Shown: positions 1-11,201, counted from the first letter of the stretch. The stretch: 64,000 bases of DNA from Pyrococcus sp. NA2 (GCF_000211475.1 NC_015474.1:1797321-1861320); one strand, 5' to 3'. Notes: generated by a model from the letters alone, not told the origin. Numbers and translations: made by a program.

Positions 1-1065
1 ATGAGGTTTAAAGTGCAGGGTGTAAATACTGTTAGACTTTATTATGGTCTTGGAAGGAGATTAACATTGTTACTCACTAAAACTCCAGAAAATGGGATTG
101 TCGAATTTACCGATGACGAGATAAGAGACGCAGTAAACAGGAAAATCTGCGGAGGAAGGAATTGCTATGATGAATTTAAGAAAAACCTCAGTAAGATGGT
201 CTTTGACTTCGTAATTGGTTTTGATGCCAAGTATAATTCTGAGAAAGGAGAGTGGAAGTATGATGGAAGAGATAACGATAGAGTTGGGAAGCGGGTCATC
301 TACGGATATCCAGATTCCGTTGTCATAATAAGATACAAGCCAAAAATTGTGATAACTAGGTACAGTATCCCAATTTCGATATACTTCCCCTATGGGGATC
401 CAAGGGTTAGTTATCCTAGAAGAGGCCTTAGAGTAGAGTACTACCTACCCCCAGTTGCGGAACCCTGGTACGCTGACTTCTGGGTAGGATATACTTTTTT
501 TATAAACTCCGAAACAACGACCCAGAACCTTTATGAGAACGGAAAATTGTTCTATTCAGGACCCTTAGGGAGATATGCAATTAGAGTAGCCTACACGAAA
601 TTATACGAATGGATGATGGTTCCAGGAAAAAGTAATATCTTTGAGATAAAGATGAGAGGAGGGGACTCATACGTAAGAGATGGAGAAACAAGAGGAGTAA
701 TAAAATATTTCATACAAGGATACGCTGGATATGGAGACATATTTCCCAAGTTGATAAGGGAAGGGTGTAGAGGATATAATATCACTTATTATTGGGTGGG
801 CGATACTTCTCCACAGCACGTCTTAGCGGGAGAAGAACCCTACTGTAGTGTAACGGCTGATGAGTTACTCGTGGGTAGGAAGATTTATGCCGTTGATGAT
901 GCAATAATAAGGCTCTTCAACAATTTGGGTGGAAATGGAACAAGAACAAGCCCCCTCCTGGTGAAACTGCCTTCCAACGTCATGATAGACTTCGCTTCTA
1001 TGGGTAATATCCCAGGACTTTTTGAGCCCATAAGGATAACACTGAGGGTATGGAGGGAGAAGTAA
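1..1065 (+). CDS. Uncharacterised large extracytoplasmic-type protein (5' end possibly outside window)
   Basis: A 354-codon frame begins with ATG at the very first base, so the true start may lie upstream. The product is rich in Tyr, Gly and aromatic residues and in beta-type sequence, and has no recognisable domain. It carries several Cys (CGGRNC, EGCRGY, EPYCS) and possible N-glycosylation sites, as expected for an exported surface protein, but no signal peptide is visible, which fits a missing 5' end. Its TAA overlaps the ATG of the next gene (TAATG), so the two are translationally coupled and probably belong to one secreted or pilus-like complex. I cannot assign a function. Confidence 0.6.
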   Translation: MRFKVQGVNTVRLYYGLGRRLTLLLTKTPENGIVEFTDDEIRDAVNRKICGGRNCYDEFKKNLSKMVFDFVIGFDAKYNSEKGEWKYDGRDNDRVGKRVIYGYPDSVVIIRYKPKIVITRYSIPISIYFPYGDPRVSYPRRGLRVEYYLPPVAEPWYADFWVGYTFFINSETTTQNLYENGKLFYSGPLGRYAIRVAYTKLYEWMMVPGKSNIFEIKMRGGDSYVRDGETRGVIKYFIQGYAGYGDIFPKLIREGCRGYNITYYWVGDTSPQHVLAGEEPYCSVTADELLVGRKIYAVDDAIIRLFNNLGGNGTRTSPLLVKLPSNVMIDFASMGNIPGLFEPIRITLRVWREK

Positions 1066-3416
1066 TGAAAAGAGGATTTCTGTTAAATTCCACAGTCATA
1101 ATTCTACTGATTCCATTAATTTTACTCGTAGCTACTTACGAAGATGTTTCATCATTTATAATTAAAAGTCAGGGAGAGAGAATACATATTAGGACTACTA
1201 AAGATGTAGTAGTCTTTCTAAACTTGGACTTTGAGAGAACTCTAGAGATCTCTGCAAAAAGAGCAATAGTAACTGTTGTTGATTATGTTTCTCTAACTGG
1301 GAACTTCATAGATCCTTCTTACAAGGTCAACAACACAATTGCAGATTTAATAAAAACTGGGAGATCCCCCTCAATCGCTGGATATAACCCAGACAGGATA
1401 ATGAAAGGACAAACAATTGGAAGTTGGCTTTCCAATGTAAGCTCCCTATTGAAGAGACAGGGGTATGAACTCCTTCCCGATATCAATACAATTTTAAGGA
1501 ACACTGAAATAAAAGTCGCTCCCTTAGATGCGTTTAGAGTTGTAGTAAAGGGTCGCATTCTGAATATAACAATTAGGGACAAGAGCGGGAAAATCGTTTA
1601 TTCCGGTCCAATACCTAGGGACAATGGATATATATATTCAATAGTTGATATTACAGAACTCGAAGATCCTTTATTCTCAGCAATGACGGGAGGAAGATAT
1701 CATAGATCGATTAGAGCCTGCAAATACAGTTACCCAAGCCTCGGGATGATTCCACTTACGGTAGCAAATGGTAGTGGAAGAGGCAGCAATGTTGTGATAG
1801 GCAAGTTTGGAATCGATCTACAGTACAACCTAACTCATATCTGGGATTCAATTGGAAATTACATAACGAACTTAACGATAAATGGGATAGAGGCAACGAC
1901 TGATATGATAATAATGAATAGTAGTGACATGGGGGTTATAGTGTTTAACGGGAGCATTGGTACAACGGGATGGTGCTCCAACTATAAATACAGGATTAAT
2001 GTCACAATTAGGAACAATTTAAACAAGAAGCTAGTAGACTTTCAAGTTCCAATATCCATTTCTATATCCTCGAAAGATATGCCTCTCACACCAAAGATAA
2101 AGGTTTACAATTCGGATTGTGTACAAATTCCATTCTGGGTGGAAAAGTGGATAAAGCAGGGAAATATGCTTAATGCCGTCATTTGGGTTAAGCTTAACTT
2201 AGTTCCAGGAGATAATATTATAAGCATATATTTTGATCCAGAAGCTCCAGAAAATTGGGGTAATCCTCAAGAAGTTTTCGAGTTCTATGATGACTTTGAA
2301 ACATGGGAAGACTGGAGTACCTATAAAAAAGGGAAAGTCACCCAATCTTCAGATGTTTCTTATTACGGACACTATAGTCTTAAGAAATATTCCAAGAACG
2401 ATCCGAATGGTGGATACAAGCTGATTGGTAAAGAGCTGGGGAGGGACATAATATTAGAGGGGTATGTTTATAGACCAAGAAACTGGGGAGGAGGATCTGC
2501 GGATAGAATAGGAATTGAAGATGATAACTTTAATGGATATTCAATCTTTGTTAGCCATACTAGGAATGTTATAAGAATTGATAAGAGAACAAATGGAAAT
2601 CCCAGTAGCATTTTTGGATCCCAGGGACATTGGAATCCTCCTGAAGATGATTGGTACTTCTTTAGATTGATAATAGCTGATGATGCTATTATTTTGGAAA
2701 TCTACGATAAAGACAGCTCTTATAAGTATACTATCGGCGTCGGATATCTAATAAGGGTAAGGGCTTTAGATAACACATATTCTAGATTTGATAGGGTGGT
2801 CATCCATGGTGGATATGTATATTATGTTGACTCTATAAGGATAAGGAAATATGCCACTCAAATGCCTACGGTATTCGTTTCCTCTAAAATTGAAACAATA
2901 CCTCAACTTTCTCAACCAACAATACCAGGAAGAGTTTATGATATTCAACCCCTCATTGCCTGTCTTCTCGACAATCGTTACTTTGCTATAAGAAATGGAT
3001 GGTCATTCTTCGAACGACTAGAAGGGAGCAACAGAAACCATATAATCTACGAAAAATTAGCTAATGAAACCCAGGATGAACTAGGAATAACTTACAACGG
3101 GAGGCACTATCCAATAGGGTTGGTAAGTTTCATGATACCTCACGGTGCTTATGACAACAAGCTCCTTAATGTAATGGATATGTTAGGTATTTCCATCGAA
3201 GAAGGGGAGAGTAGCACCGATTATTACTTCCTACAATATTATTTCGGCAATGGAGTAAAAGTTGAAGGATATAGAGTATGGGGCATCTCCTATGGAGATT
3301 CTTCTTCTACAGGAAATCTTGAAAATATCCCATTCTTTATAGACCCAGAGACTGCAAAAGAGATATTTGGAATTCAAGGGGCCTGTGATTTATTATATGG
3401 GTATAATTGTTCATAA
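1065..3416 (+). CDS. Secreted, N-terminally anchored DUF2341-domain protein
   Basis: About 783 residues. Start chosen at ATG 1065, which overlaps the upstream stop (TAATG) and follows GGAGGG at 1052-1057; an ATG at 1050 lies in front of that ribosome site. Residues 1-25 are one hydrophobic helix after MKRGF, as in archaeal pilin-like or membrane-anchored exported proteins. The middle (from WCSNYKYRINVTIRN to YFDPEAPENWGNP) is a DUF2341 domain, a beta-sandwich of archaeal surface proteins, followed by a lectin/LamG-like stretch starting FYDDFE. Many N-x-S/T sites are present. It probably acts at the cell surface together with the coupled upstream protein; the ligand is unknown. Confidence 0.75.
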   Translation: MKRGFLLNSTVIILLIPLILLVATYEDVSSFIIKSQGERIHIRTTKDVVVFLNLDFERTLEISAKRAIVTVVDYVSLTGNFIDPSYKVNNTIADLIKTGRSPSIAGYNPDRIMKGQTIGSWLSNVSSLLKRQGYELLPDINTILRNTEIKVAPLDAFRVVVKGRILNITIRDKSGKIVYSGPIPRDNGYIYSIVDITELEDPLFSAMTGGRYHRSIRACKYSYPSLGMIPLTVANGSGRGSNVVIGKFGIDLQYNLTHIWDSIGNYITNLTINGIEATTDMIIMNSSDMGVIVFNGSIGTTGWCSNYKYRINVTIRNNLNKKLVDFQVPISISISSKDMPLTPKIKVYNSDCVQIPFWVEKWIKQGNMLNAVIWVKLNLVPGDNIISIYFDPEAPENWGNPQEVFEFYDDFETWEDWSTYKKGKVTQSSDVSYYGHYSLKKYSKNDPNGGYKLIGKELGRDIILEGYVYRPRNWGGGSADRIGIEDDNFNGYSIFVSHTRNVIRIDKRTNGNPSSIFGSQGHWNPPEDDWYFFRLIIADDAIILEIYDKDSSYKYTIGVGYLIRVRALDNTYSRFDRVVIHGGYVYYVDSIRIRKYATQMPTVFVSSKIETIPQLSQPTIPGRVYDIQPLIACLLDNRYFAIRNGWSFFERLEGSNRNHIIYEKLANETQDELGITYNGRHYPIGLVSFMIPHGAYDNKLLNVMDMLGISIEEGESSTDYYFLQYYFGNGVKVEGYRVWGISYGDSSSTGNLENIPFFIDPETAKEIFGIQGACDLLYGYNCS

Positions 3417-3418
3417 GA

Positions 3419-3694
3419 TTAATCTTCCCATACCTTCACTAAACCAAAAGAAGATAAAGAATATAGAATTAGGAGATAGATGGAAGTTATTGGTTCTTTT
3501 TCAAAGGTTTTAACACAACCAAAACCAATTCTTGGAATTAAAAGTTTCTCAACGTCATTAACTTTTGGATCAACTAGTACCTCATTGTCAAATATCTCTA
3601 AATTAAATCCAAGTCCTAAACATATTCTATCTAGAAACCTTATCATATTATCCCATTTTGATATGTTTATTTTATAATATATTGTATAGCCCAA
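3419..3694 (-). CDS. Small hypothetical protein
   Basis: A 91-codon frame convergent with the DUF2341 gene, two bases past its stop. The start is a TTG with GGTGGT a few bases upstream, so it is weaker than neighbouring starts. The product looks like a small alpha/beta protein (a KINISKWDNMIRFLDRICLGLGF helix region, then beta strands) with no motif I recognise and no membrane segment except a mildly hydrophobic C-terminal helix. The amino-acid composition is protein-like, while the overlapping plus-strand frame at 3480-3677 is Ser/Thr-biased in the way expected of a shadow. Real gene likely, function unknown. Confidence 0.5.
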   Translation of the reverse strand: MGYTIYYKINISKWDNMIRFLDRICLGLGFNLEIFDNEVLVDPKVNDVEKLLIPRIGFGCVKTFEKEPITSIYLLILYSLSSFGLVKVWED

Positions 3695-3747
3695 ACTACC
3701 ACCATATTTAGTAGAAAAATATGCTTAAAAATCTTTCCCTAAATTTG

Positions 3748-3806
3748 GATGTGATGATGAGTAAACCCGTTGCTGAACTGTGATGAGAGGATCGACTAGC
3801 TGAGTT
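3748..3806 (+). ncRNA. C/D box guide sRNA (2'-O-methylation)
   Basis: Canonical archaeal architecture in the gap before the TDT gene: box C GTGATGA 3751-3757, box D' CTGA 3773-3776, a 3-nt spacer, box C' GTGATGA 3780-3786, box D CTGA 3800-3803. The guide before D' (3761-3772) would pair with CAACGGGTTTAC and methylate the G opposite the fifth base from D'. The guide before D (3787-3799) would pair with CTAGTCGATCCTC, which has the look of a 23S rRNA segment. A TATA-like TGCTTAAAAATC lies at 3722-3731. The boxes and spacing are seen directly; the rRNA targets are inference. Confidence 0.85.
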
Positions 3807-3845
3807 TAAAAGTAATTTTATATGTAATATCTTTCAGGTGAAAGC

Positions 3846-4865
3846 ATGGAGTTCATAAGGAAGTTCGCACCAAGTTGGTTTGCTAGCGTTATGGGAACTG
3901 GAGCATTGGCTTTAGTAAGCCTTGCATACTCAACCAAACTTCATCCTTTAAGAGAACTGGCAATAATCCTCACCTACCTGAACACGCTTGTATTCTTCCT
4001 CCTCTTAATCCCCTGGACACTTAGGTGGGTGATGTATAGGGAGGAGGCGATTAAAGACCTGAAGCACCCAATGTTGTGTCACTTCTATGGAACCATGGGA
4101 ATAGCAATGTTAGTTCTCTCAGCCGATTATCTCATGATACTTAAGAACGCCGAAGTTGCAAAGGTATTCTGGACAATTGGAACGGCTGTAACGATACTAT
4201 TCTCTATTCTAATTCCATACCTTATGTTCATAGAGAAAGAGATTGATGTTAGGAATGTAACTCCTGCATGGTTCATTCCTCCAGTTGGGCTCATAGTAAT
4301 TCCATTGGCAGGAGCTCCACTAATCAACGGTTTCTCTGGAATTGGTAAGGAAATAGCTTATCTAATCAACTACTTTGCATGGGGCTCAGGCTTCTTCCTG
4401 TACTTAGCCCTCTTCGCTATAGTCATGTACCGCTTCATAATACACGAACCCCTTCCCTGCGGGATAGCACCTGCGATATGGATAAACCTTGGTCCAATAG
4501 GAGCTGGAACTTCAACGCTCTATGCCTTAATAAGGAACAGTGAATTCATAAAAGTGAAAGAACCTCTGCTCACTTTTGGCCTTGTATTCTGGGGATTTGG
4601 AATTTGGTGGCTAACTATGGCAATACTGATGACGCTCTACTACATAAGGAGACTCAACCTTCCTTACAGCCTAGCCTGGTGGGCGTTCATATTTCCTCTG
4701 GGGGCCTACGTAAGTGCCACCCATAACGTTGGAGTGACGTTTGGCATTGAGGCCATAGATCCCCTTGGCTTTCTCCTATACTGGGTACTCTTAGCACTAT
4801 GGCTAATAACGGGAGTGAAAACGTTGATCTCTATAGTTCCCCACAGAGCCTCGCGAAGTTCCTGA
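3846..4865 (+). CDS. TDT-family (TehA/SLAC1-like) C4-dicarboxylate/anion transporter
   Basis: A 339-residue integral membrane protein with about ten hydrophobic helices. It has the family opening [19 protein letters not shown], the HFYGTMG segment and the Trp-rich WGFGIWWL and [12 protein letters not shown] helices. This is the voltage-dependent anion channel / tellurite-resistance-dicarboxylate transporter family, which moves C4-dicarboxylates, sulfite or other anions; the substrate cannot be read from sequence. AGGTGA at 3837-3842 positions ATG 3846, and a TATA-like AATTTTATATG just upstream (about 3814-3823) implies a very short leader. The last 35 bases overlap the convergent guaAA gene. 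Confidence 0.85.
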   Translation: MEFIRKFAPSWFASVMGTGALALVSLAYSTKLHPLRELAIILTYLNTLVFFLLLIPWTLRWVMYREEAIKDLKHPMLCHFYGTMGIAMLVLSADYLMILKNAEVAKVFWTIGTAVTILFSILIPYLMFIEKEIDVRNVTPAWFIPPVGLIVIPLAGAPLINGFSGIGKEIAYLINYFAWGSGFFLYLALFAIVMYRFIIHEPLPCGIAPAIWINLGPIGAGTSTLYALIRNSEFIKVKEPLLTFGLVFWGFGIWWLTMAILMTLYYIRRLNLPYSLAWWAFIFPLGAYVSATHNVGVTFGIEAIDPLGFLLYWVLLALWLITGVKTLISIVPHRASRSS

Positions 4866-5397
4866 GTATATCCTCTCCATGCTCCGTGTGAGCAACCTCA
4901 GGATGGAACTGAACACCATAAATCGGCAATTCCTCATGCTTCATAGCCTCTATTGGGCATGTTTCACTCCTCGCTAAAACCCTAAACTTTGGTGGAAGCT
5001 CCTTGACCTCGTCCATATGACTTTCCCAGACCCTCAACTTCTTCGGCAATCCCCTGAATATCTCATCTTCTTCAAGTATCTCAATCTCAACCAAACTGTA
5101 TTCAGCCTTCTCCCCCCTCCCGACCTTTCCACCAAAGAATCTAGCTATCAGCTGATGACCTAGGCATATGCCAAGTATAGGGACGTTGAACTCATCGTAG
5201 TGCTCTAAAACCTTTTCGCAGTTGCCAGTGTTCTCTAAGCTTGGGCCTCCCGAGAATATTATCCCGCTCGGCTTCATGGCCTTTATCTCTTCCAGGGGAG
5301 TCGTGTTTGGAATTATCTTAGACTCGACGCCTATGTATCTAAGTGTTCTCCATATCCTGTGCACGTATTGGCCACCGTTGTCCATTATAACTATCAT
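4831..5397 (-). CDS. guaAA: GMP synthase, glutaminase (GATase) subunit
   Basis: 188-residue class I glutamine amidotransferase that supplies ammonia to the ATP-pyrophosphatase subunit for XMP to GMP. The triad is visible: nucleophile Cys78 in GICLGHQ, His165 and Glu167 in FHPEV. The N-terminal start [15 protein letters not shown] matches archaeal split GMP synthases, where the two activities of bacterial GuaA are separate polypeptides. ATG 5397 follows GGTGAT. It is the third gene of a minus-strand run purP-guaAB-guaAA, 10 bp behind guaAB, so the whole late purine branch to GMP may be co-transcribed. Its 3' end overlaps the convergent transporter gene. Confidence 0.95.
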   Translation of the reverse strand: MIVIMDNGGQYVHRIWRTLRYIGVESKIIPNTTPLEEIKAMKPSGIIFSGGPSLENTGNCEKVLEHYDEFNVPILGICLGHQLIARFFGGKVGRGEKAEYSLVEIEILEEDEIFRGLPKKLRVWESHMDEVKELPPKFRVLARSETCPIEAMKHEELPIYGVQFHPEVAHTEHGEDILRNFARLCGEL

Positions 5398-5407
5398 CGG
5401 ATCACCC

Positions 5408-6334
5408 CTATTCGAACTCTATCGTTGCCGGGGGCTTGTTAGTTATGTCATAGAGAACTCTCCCAACCTCAGGAATCTCACTCGTTATCCTAAAAGCTAT
5501 CCTCTGGAGAACCTCCCAAGGAACGTTCATCGCGTTTGCCGTCATTCCATCAGTGCTCTCAACTATTCTAACGGCTATAGTTTCCTTGTAAGCCCTAATG
5601 TCTCCCTGGACGCCAACCGTCTTGACGCCCAGGAGAACGGCAAAAGCCTGCCATGGTCTAAGCCCAGCCTTCTCAACCTCCTCCTCGACTATAGCATTTG
5701 CCTCTCTAACTATTCTGATCTTCTCAGGGGTCACCTCTCCTATGACTCTTACGGCTAAACCCGGCCCAGGGAATGGCATCCTGTTGTATATCTTCTCCGG
5801 GAGCCCCAGAAACTTCGCAAGCTCCCTTACCTCATCCTTGTAGAGATCCCTCAAGGGCTCTATTAGTTTAAGGTTAAGTCTCTCTGGAAGGCCTCCAACG
5901 TTATGGTGGCTCTTAATCTTTCCCTGGCTCTCTATCCAATCAGGGGCTATAGTTCCTTGTATTAAGTATTCCGCCCCTATCTCTCTCGCAACCTCCTCGA
6001 ACACCTCTATGAACACCCTTCCTATTATCTTCCTCTTCTCCTCTGGATCGGTAACCCCTTTCAAGGCCGAGAAGAACCTATCCTGGGCGTCAACGTAGTG
6101 AAGGTTCATTCCAAACTCATCCCTGAAGGTTTTAACCACGAACTCTGGTTCGCCTTTCCTTAAAAAGCCAGTGTTTACGAAAACAGCATGCAATCTATCT
6201 CCTATGGCCTTATACGCCAAAACAGCTGCCGTTGAACTGTCGACTCCTCCCGAAAGTGCTATGATCGCTTTGGAATTTCCAACGGTTTCCCTTATCTCCC
6301 TAACCTTCTCCTCAACGAATTTACCCCAATCCAT
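5408..6334 (-). CDS. guaAB: GMP synthase, ATP-pyrophosphatase subunit
   Basis: 308 residues. The PP-loop SGGVDSS at residues 28-34 adenylates XMP, and the C-terminal dimerisation domain (from about residue 190, [16 protein letters not shown], to IEFE at the end) is typical of GuaA. The amidotransferase domain is absent and is supplied by the adjacent guaAA. ATG 6334 follows GGTGACGTG. The gene starts one base after the end of purP, which argues for one transcript and possibly coupled translation. Full-length for the archaeal subunit. Confidence 0.95.
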   Translation of the reverse strand: MDWGKFVEEKVREIRETVGNSKAIIALSGGVDSSTAAVLAYKAIGDRLHAVFVNTGFLRKGEPEFVVKTFRDEFGMNLHYVDAQDRFFSALKGVTDPEEKRKIIGRVFIEVFEEVAREIGAEYLIQGTIAPDWIESQGKIKSHHNVGGLPERLNLKLIEPLRDLYKDEVRELAKFLGLPEKIYNRMPFPGPGLAVRVIGEVTPEKIRIVREANAIVEEEVEKAGLRPWQAFAVLLGVKTVGVQGDIRAYKETIAVRIVESTDGMTANAMNVPWEVLQRIAFRITSEIPEVGRVLYDITNKPPATIEFE

Positions 6335-6335
6335 A

Positions 6336-7402
<1,067 letters not shown>

Positions 7403-7414
7403 GAATAACCAGGA

Positions 7415-9418
7415 CTAGTGTTTTAACTTGGAGATTCTTGCGGCAGAGAATTTCAGCTCTGGAGTTCCGGCCTTATTGAGGGCATCATTTGTCAACAAGT
7501 TGGCATCGAAGTGGAATGGAACAACTATAACTCCCTCCCTAACCTTAGCTATCTTAGCCCTTAGAACTATTGAGCCCCTTCTCGTTTCAACTTTGACTGG
7601 GTCCCCATCCTTTATTCCATATTTTCTTGCATCTTCCTCACTTATGTAAACCACCGGCTCATCCATTAGCTTAACCAGCGAGGGGCTCCTCATGGTCATT
7701 TCACCCGTGTTATAGTGACTTATCACCCTAACAGTTGTCAAAATAAGCGGATAATCACCATTTGGTTGTTCCCAGGGAGTTATCTGCTCCACAGCAATCA
7801 ATCTGGCCTTTCCATCAGGGGTTTGGAACCTTATCGTGTGAAGCCTCTTGTAAGGAATTATTATTCCCTCTGAATTTTTAAGATCCTCAGCTCTCATTCC
7901 AGAAAGTTCGGGAAATAGTCTAAAATATTCCTCCGTTATCTCTTCAACCGAGGTGTAGTTAAATCCTGGAAGGTTGAGAGATCTACCGAGCATCGTCAGT
8001 ATCTCCCAATCTGGCCTTGCTTCGCCAGGAGGGTCACAGACCTTTTCGCTCCACTGAATCCTCCTCTCACTGTTCATGTAGCTCCCCTCTTTTTCACAGA
8101 AGGCCGCAGCGGGTAAAACATAGTGAGCAAACCTTGCAGTTCTCGTCAGAAATATGTCCTGAACAACGAGTAGCTCGAGCTTTTGAAGGGCTTTTCTAAC
8201 CTTGAGGACATTCGCCTCACTAACGGCTGGATTCTCGCCAACTATGTATAGGGCCTTCAAATCACCACTCAATATTGCATCCCAAAGCTCAGTCAAGTAA
8301 AGTCCCCTCTCGGTTGGGAGATCATCTACACCCCAGAGTTCAGCAACTCTCCTTCTAAAGCTCGAATCACTCAACGGAACATAGCCCGGTAGGAACTCAC
8401 TTAGGGCTCCCATGTACGCCGCTCCTTGGACATTGTTCTGACCTCTCATTGGGTAAAGGCCACCTCTCTCCCCTATGTATCCGAGGAGCAGGGCTATATC
8501 TATCAATGCTATGACGTTTTCAACGCCTGAGACGTGCTGAGTCAATCCCATCCCCCACATTATTGCACCGCTTCCAGCTTTGGCGAACTCCCTTGCAACT
8601 TTCCTTATTAACTCGGCATCAATTCCAGTGACCTTCTCAGCGTACTCCGGAGTGTACTTCCTGACGGCCATTCTAATCTCAGAGAACCCCGTTGTTCTCG
8701 TCCTAACGAAGTCCCTGTTGTAAAGTCCTTCGGATATTATAACGTTCATCATTGCGTTTGCAAGTGTTATGTCCGTTCCTGGTCTTGTAATCAACTTGTA
8801 ATCCGCGAGATTCATCGTCCTTGTTTCCCTAACGTCGATGACGATTATCTTAGCTCCTTTTCTCTTGGCCTTAACTATGTAATCCATGACAACTGGATGG
8901 GTCTCCGCTGGATTGTATCCCCAGATCATTATCGCGTTGAAATTCTCAAGATCAGAGTAAGGGTTCGTCTGAACACCGGCTCCAACCGTCATTTTGAGGG
9001 CATGAACACTTGCCTCATGGCACAATCTCGCACAGTTATCTATATTATTGGTTCCGAAGAGGCGAGCGATCTTTTGAAGCAGGTAGTTTTCTTCATTTGA
9101 AACCTTCGAGGATGCTATGAACGCGACGGCATCGGGCCCGTATTCATCTCTTATCCTAAGCAACTCCCTGGATATCTCACCAATCGCCTCCCTCCAGGAT
9201 ATCTTAACGAAGTCATCCCCAACCCTCTTCAAAGGAACCGTCAATCTATCCTTGGAGAAGACGAACTCCAAGGCATGCAAACCTTTAGGGCACAGCTTAC
9301 CTCTGTTGGGCTCTCCTTTGTAAGGTCTCACCCTAAGGGTCTTGGGATCTATGAGTAGGTTACATCCAAAACCACAGTAGGGACAAACAACCCTTTTCAC
9401 CCTACCACCAATAAACAT
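7415..9418 (-). CDS. fdhA: Molybdopterin/tungstopterin oxidoreductase, formate dehydrogenase alpha-type (Cys form)
   Basis: About 667 residues. An N-terminal [4Fe-4S] site (VVCPYCGFGCN with the fourth Cys in GKLCPKGL), then bis-MGD-binding domains. Residues NCARLCHEASV match the active-site loop of formate dehydrogenase H, with Cys at the selenocysteine position. The C-terminal molydop-binding domain is present (TVRVISHYNTGEMTMRSP to the end). No beta/gamma or hydrogenase subunits are next to it, so the electron partner is unknown; purP uses formate, which makes the neighbourhood suggestive. ATG 9418 (MFIGGRVKR) is given; GTG 9400 behind GGTGGT is equally plausible because the TATA box at 9430-9438 would place the transcript start near 9408. 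Confidence 0.85.
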   Translation of the reverse strand: MFIGGRVKRVVCPYCGFGCNLLIDPKTLRVRPYKGEPNRGKLCPKGLHALEFVFSKDRLTVPLKRVGDDFVKISWREAIGEISRELLRIRDEYGPDAVAFIASSKVSNEENYLLQKIARLFGTNNIDNCARLCHEASVHALKMTVGAGVQTNPYSDLENFNAIMIWGYNPAETHPVVMDYIVKAKRKGAKIIVIDVRETRTMNLADYKLITRPGTDITLANAMMNVIISEGLYNRDFVRTRTTGFSEIRMAVRKYTPEYAEKVTGIDAELIRKVAREFAKAGSGAIMWGMGLTQHVSGVENVIALIDIALLLGYIGERGGLYPMRGQNNVQGAAYMGALSEFLPGYVPLSDSSFRRRVAELWGVDDLPTERGLYLTELWDAILSGDLKALYIVGENPAVSEANVLKVRKALQKLELLVVQDIFLTRTARFAHYVLPAAAFCEKEGSYMNSERRIQWSEKVCDPPGEARPDWEILTMLGRSLNLPGFNYTSVEEITEEYFRLFPELSGMRAEDLKNSEGIIIPYKRLHTIRFQTPDGKARLIAVEQITPWEQPNGDYPLILTTVRVISHYNTGEMTMRSPSLVKLMDEPVVYISEEDARKYGIKDGDPVKVETRRGSIVLRAKIAKVREGVIVVPFHFDANLLTNDALNKAGTPELKFSAARISKLKH

Positions 9419-9429
9419 GAAGATGTCAA

Positions 9430-9468
9430 AAATATAAAGATTTTTGGACAGAATTGACCAGTTCATGT
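9430..9468 (-). promoter_or_regulatory. Promoter of the formate dehydrogenase-like gene
   Basis: On the minus strand TTTATATTT at 9438-9430 is a good archaeal TATA element, preceded by an A-run that could serve as BRE. About 20 bp further upstream is GTTCATGT (9461-9468, plus-strand reading), preceded by CCA, resembling the CCATGTTCATGT pair in front of purP. The element lies at the end of the pdxT coding region. Shared control with purP is inference. Confidence 0.5.
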
Positions 9469-9472
9469 AAAA

Positions 9473-10060
9473 TCAGATTTTGGCCAGGAAATACTCGTGG
9501 ATCCTCGTGTCATCCGTTAACTCGGGATGGAACTCCAGGCCAATTATGTTGTCCTGCTCGACTCCAACCACCCTATCCTCGAGCCAAGCTAGAGGTTTGA
9601 CTTTCTCGCTCAAAAGTTCCACTATCCTTGGAGCTCTTATGAAAACTCCGATGAACGGTTCATCGTCGAAGGCAAGCTTTATTGGAGCTTCAAAGCTGTC
9701 AACTTGTCTTCCATAGGCGTTTCTATTTACTTTAACGTCCAACACCTCTAAAAACCTCTGCTCTGGAGTTGCTCCAAGAACTTCCTTGGATAGCATAATC
9801 AAACCTGCACATGTTCCCATGACTGGAAGACCATCCTCTATCATCTTCTTAAGCGGATCGAATAGTCCAGTTCTCTGCATTAGCCTTGATATTGTTGTGC
9901 TCTCTCCACCAGGGATTATCACAGCACTGATATCCTTGAGCTGTTCAGGTTTCTTAAGCCAAACTGCATCTCCGGAAATCCCTGATCTTTCCATTGCCCT
10001 CTTAACAGCCTCGATATGCTCGCTTACGTCACCCTGTAACCCAATGACTCCAACCTTCAT
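9473..10060 (-). CDS. pdxT: Pyridoxal 5'-phosphate synthase, glutaminase subunit
   Basis: 195 residues. A class I amidotransferase that hydrolyses glutamine and channels ammonia into PdxS for PLP synthesis. Visible motifs: IGLQGDVSEH opening, IIPGGESTTISRL oxyanion loop, the nucleophile Cys in GTCAGLIML, and the His/Glu pair in LEFHPELTDD. ATG 10060 follows GGAGGTATAGGG. It lies 30 bp downstream of pdxS in the same orientation, giving the usual pdxST operon (pdxS first). Normal length. Confidence 0.95.
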   Translation of the reverse strand: MKVGVIGLQGDVSEHIEAVKRAMERSGISGDAVWLKKPEQLKDISAVIIPGGESTTISRLMQRTGLFDPLKKMIEDGLPVMGTCAGLIMLSKEVLGATPEQRFLEVLDVKVNRNAYGRQVDSFEAPIKLAFDDEPFIGVFIRAPRIVELLSEKVKPLAWLEDRVVGVEQDNIIGLEFHPELTDDTRIHEYFLAKI

Positions 10061-10090
10061 CCCTATACCTCCAGGAAAAAAGAAAGGAAA

Positions 10091-11098
10091 TTAAACGCCC
10101 CTCTCCTCCATCCTAACCTGGAGCTCCTCTATTGCCTGTCCCCTCATTGGTTCACCTATCTCCCTGCTTATTTCAGCGAGGACATCTGGTTCATCCCAGT
10201 GATTAACTGCCTCGACTATTGCCCTCGCCATCTTTGGTGGGTTCGAGCTCTTGAAGATTCCAGAACCTACGAACACTCCATCCATTCCCATCGCCATCAT
10301 CAAGGCTGCATCCGCTGGAGTTGCAACTCCACCCGCTGCAAAGTTAACCACCGGCAACCTTCCAAGCTTCTTTATTTCCAATAGTATCTTGTATATTCCC
10401 TCGACTATCTCCCTGTAAGTGAAGCCCTCATATATTGGTTCGTTCTCAAGAACCCTCTTTGGAAGGCCACTGATCTCCTTAACGCTGAACGCGAGCCTAA
10501 GGTAGGGCTCGGCGAACTTCTCAGCAACTCCGTATATTTCATCATCAGTCATCCTCTGGATTAGCCTTATGTTCTCGTTAACTAACCTTACGTGCCTAAC
10601 GGCCTCAACTATGTTTCCAGTTCCTGCCTCTCCCTTCGTCCTTATCATCGCTGCGCCTTCCCAGATCCTTCTGACTGCCTCTCCCAAGTTCCTTGCTCCA
10701 CAGACAAACGGAGCAGTGAACTTCTTCTTGTATATGTGGAAGAATGGATCCGCTGGTGTTAGAACCTCGCTTTCATCTATCATATCAACGCCCAAAGCTT
10801 CCAGAATCCTTGCCTCCGCCTCATGTCCAATTCTGCACTTGGCCATCACGGGAATCGTCACGGCATCCATGATCTCCTGTATCTTCTCAACAGGAGCCAT
10901 CCTGGCAACTCCACCAGCCTTCCTTATATCCGCTGGAACCTTGTGGAGGGCCATCACAGCTACGGCACCAGCTTCCTCAGCTATCCTCGCCTGCTCTGCA
11001 TTCGTGACATCCATAATGACTCCGCCCTTAACCATCTTTGCAAATCCCCTCTTGAGCCTCTCAGTTCCCTTCTCCATTATTATTTTCAACTTGTCCAT
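10091..11098 (-). CDS. pdxS: Pyridoxal 5'-phosphate synthase, lyase/synthase subunit
   Basis: 335 residues, (beta/alpha)8 enzyme making PLP from ribose 5-phosphate, glyceraldehyde 3-phosphate and ammonia from PdxT. Conserved blocks: [34 protein letters not shown] with the catalytic Lys, [14 protein letters not shown], and [18 protein letters not shown]. It is about 40 residues longer than bacterial PdxS because of an insertion between [16 protein letters not shown] and [15 protein letters not shown] (about residues 210-250), a known feature of Pyrococcus enzymes. Start ATG 11098 (MDKLKI) is 6 nt after GAGGTG; the upstream GTG and ATG codons overlap that site. Heads the pdxS-pdxT operon. Confidence 0.95.
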   Translation of the reverse strand: MDKLKIIMEKGTERLKRGFAKMVKGGVIMDVTNAEQARIAEEAGAVAVMALHKVPADIRKAGGVARMAPVEKIQEIMDAVTIPVMAKCRIGHEAEARILEALGVDMIDESEVLTPADPFFHIYKKKFTAPFVCGARNLGEAVRRIWEGAAMIRTKGEAGTGNIVEAVRHVRLVNENIRLIQRMTDDEIYGVAEKFAEPYLRLAFSVKEISGLPKRVLENEPIYEGFTYREIVEGIYKILLEIKKLGRLPVVNFAAGGVATPADAALMMAMGMDGVFVGSGIFKSSNPPKMARAIVEAVNHWDEPDVLAEISREIGEPMRGQAIEELQVRMEERGV

Positions 11099-11201
11099 GG
11101 CCATCACCTCAAGTAGAGCCTTTCAACTTAATATCAAGCTAAAACTTAATATAAAGCTTTTCCTTGATAACTTGACAGCCATGAAAAAACAAGAGCAAGG
11201 C

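Noticed and set aside
5222..5758. 178-codon plus-strand frame opposite guaAA/guaAB
   Set aside because: Spans the junction of two certain genes on the other strand and lacks a start signal.
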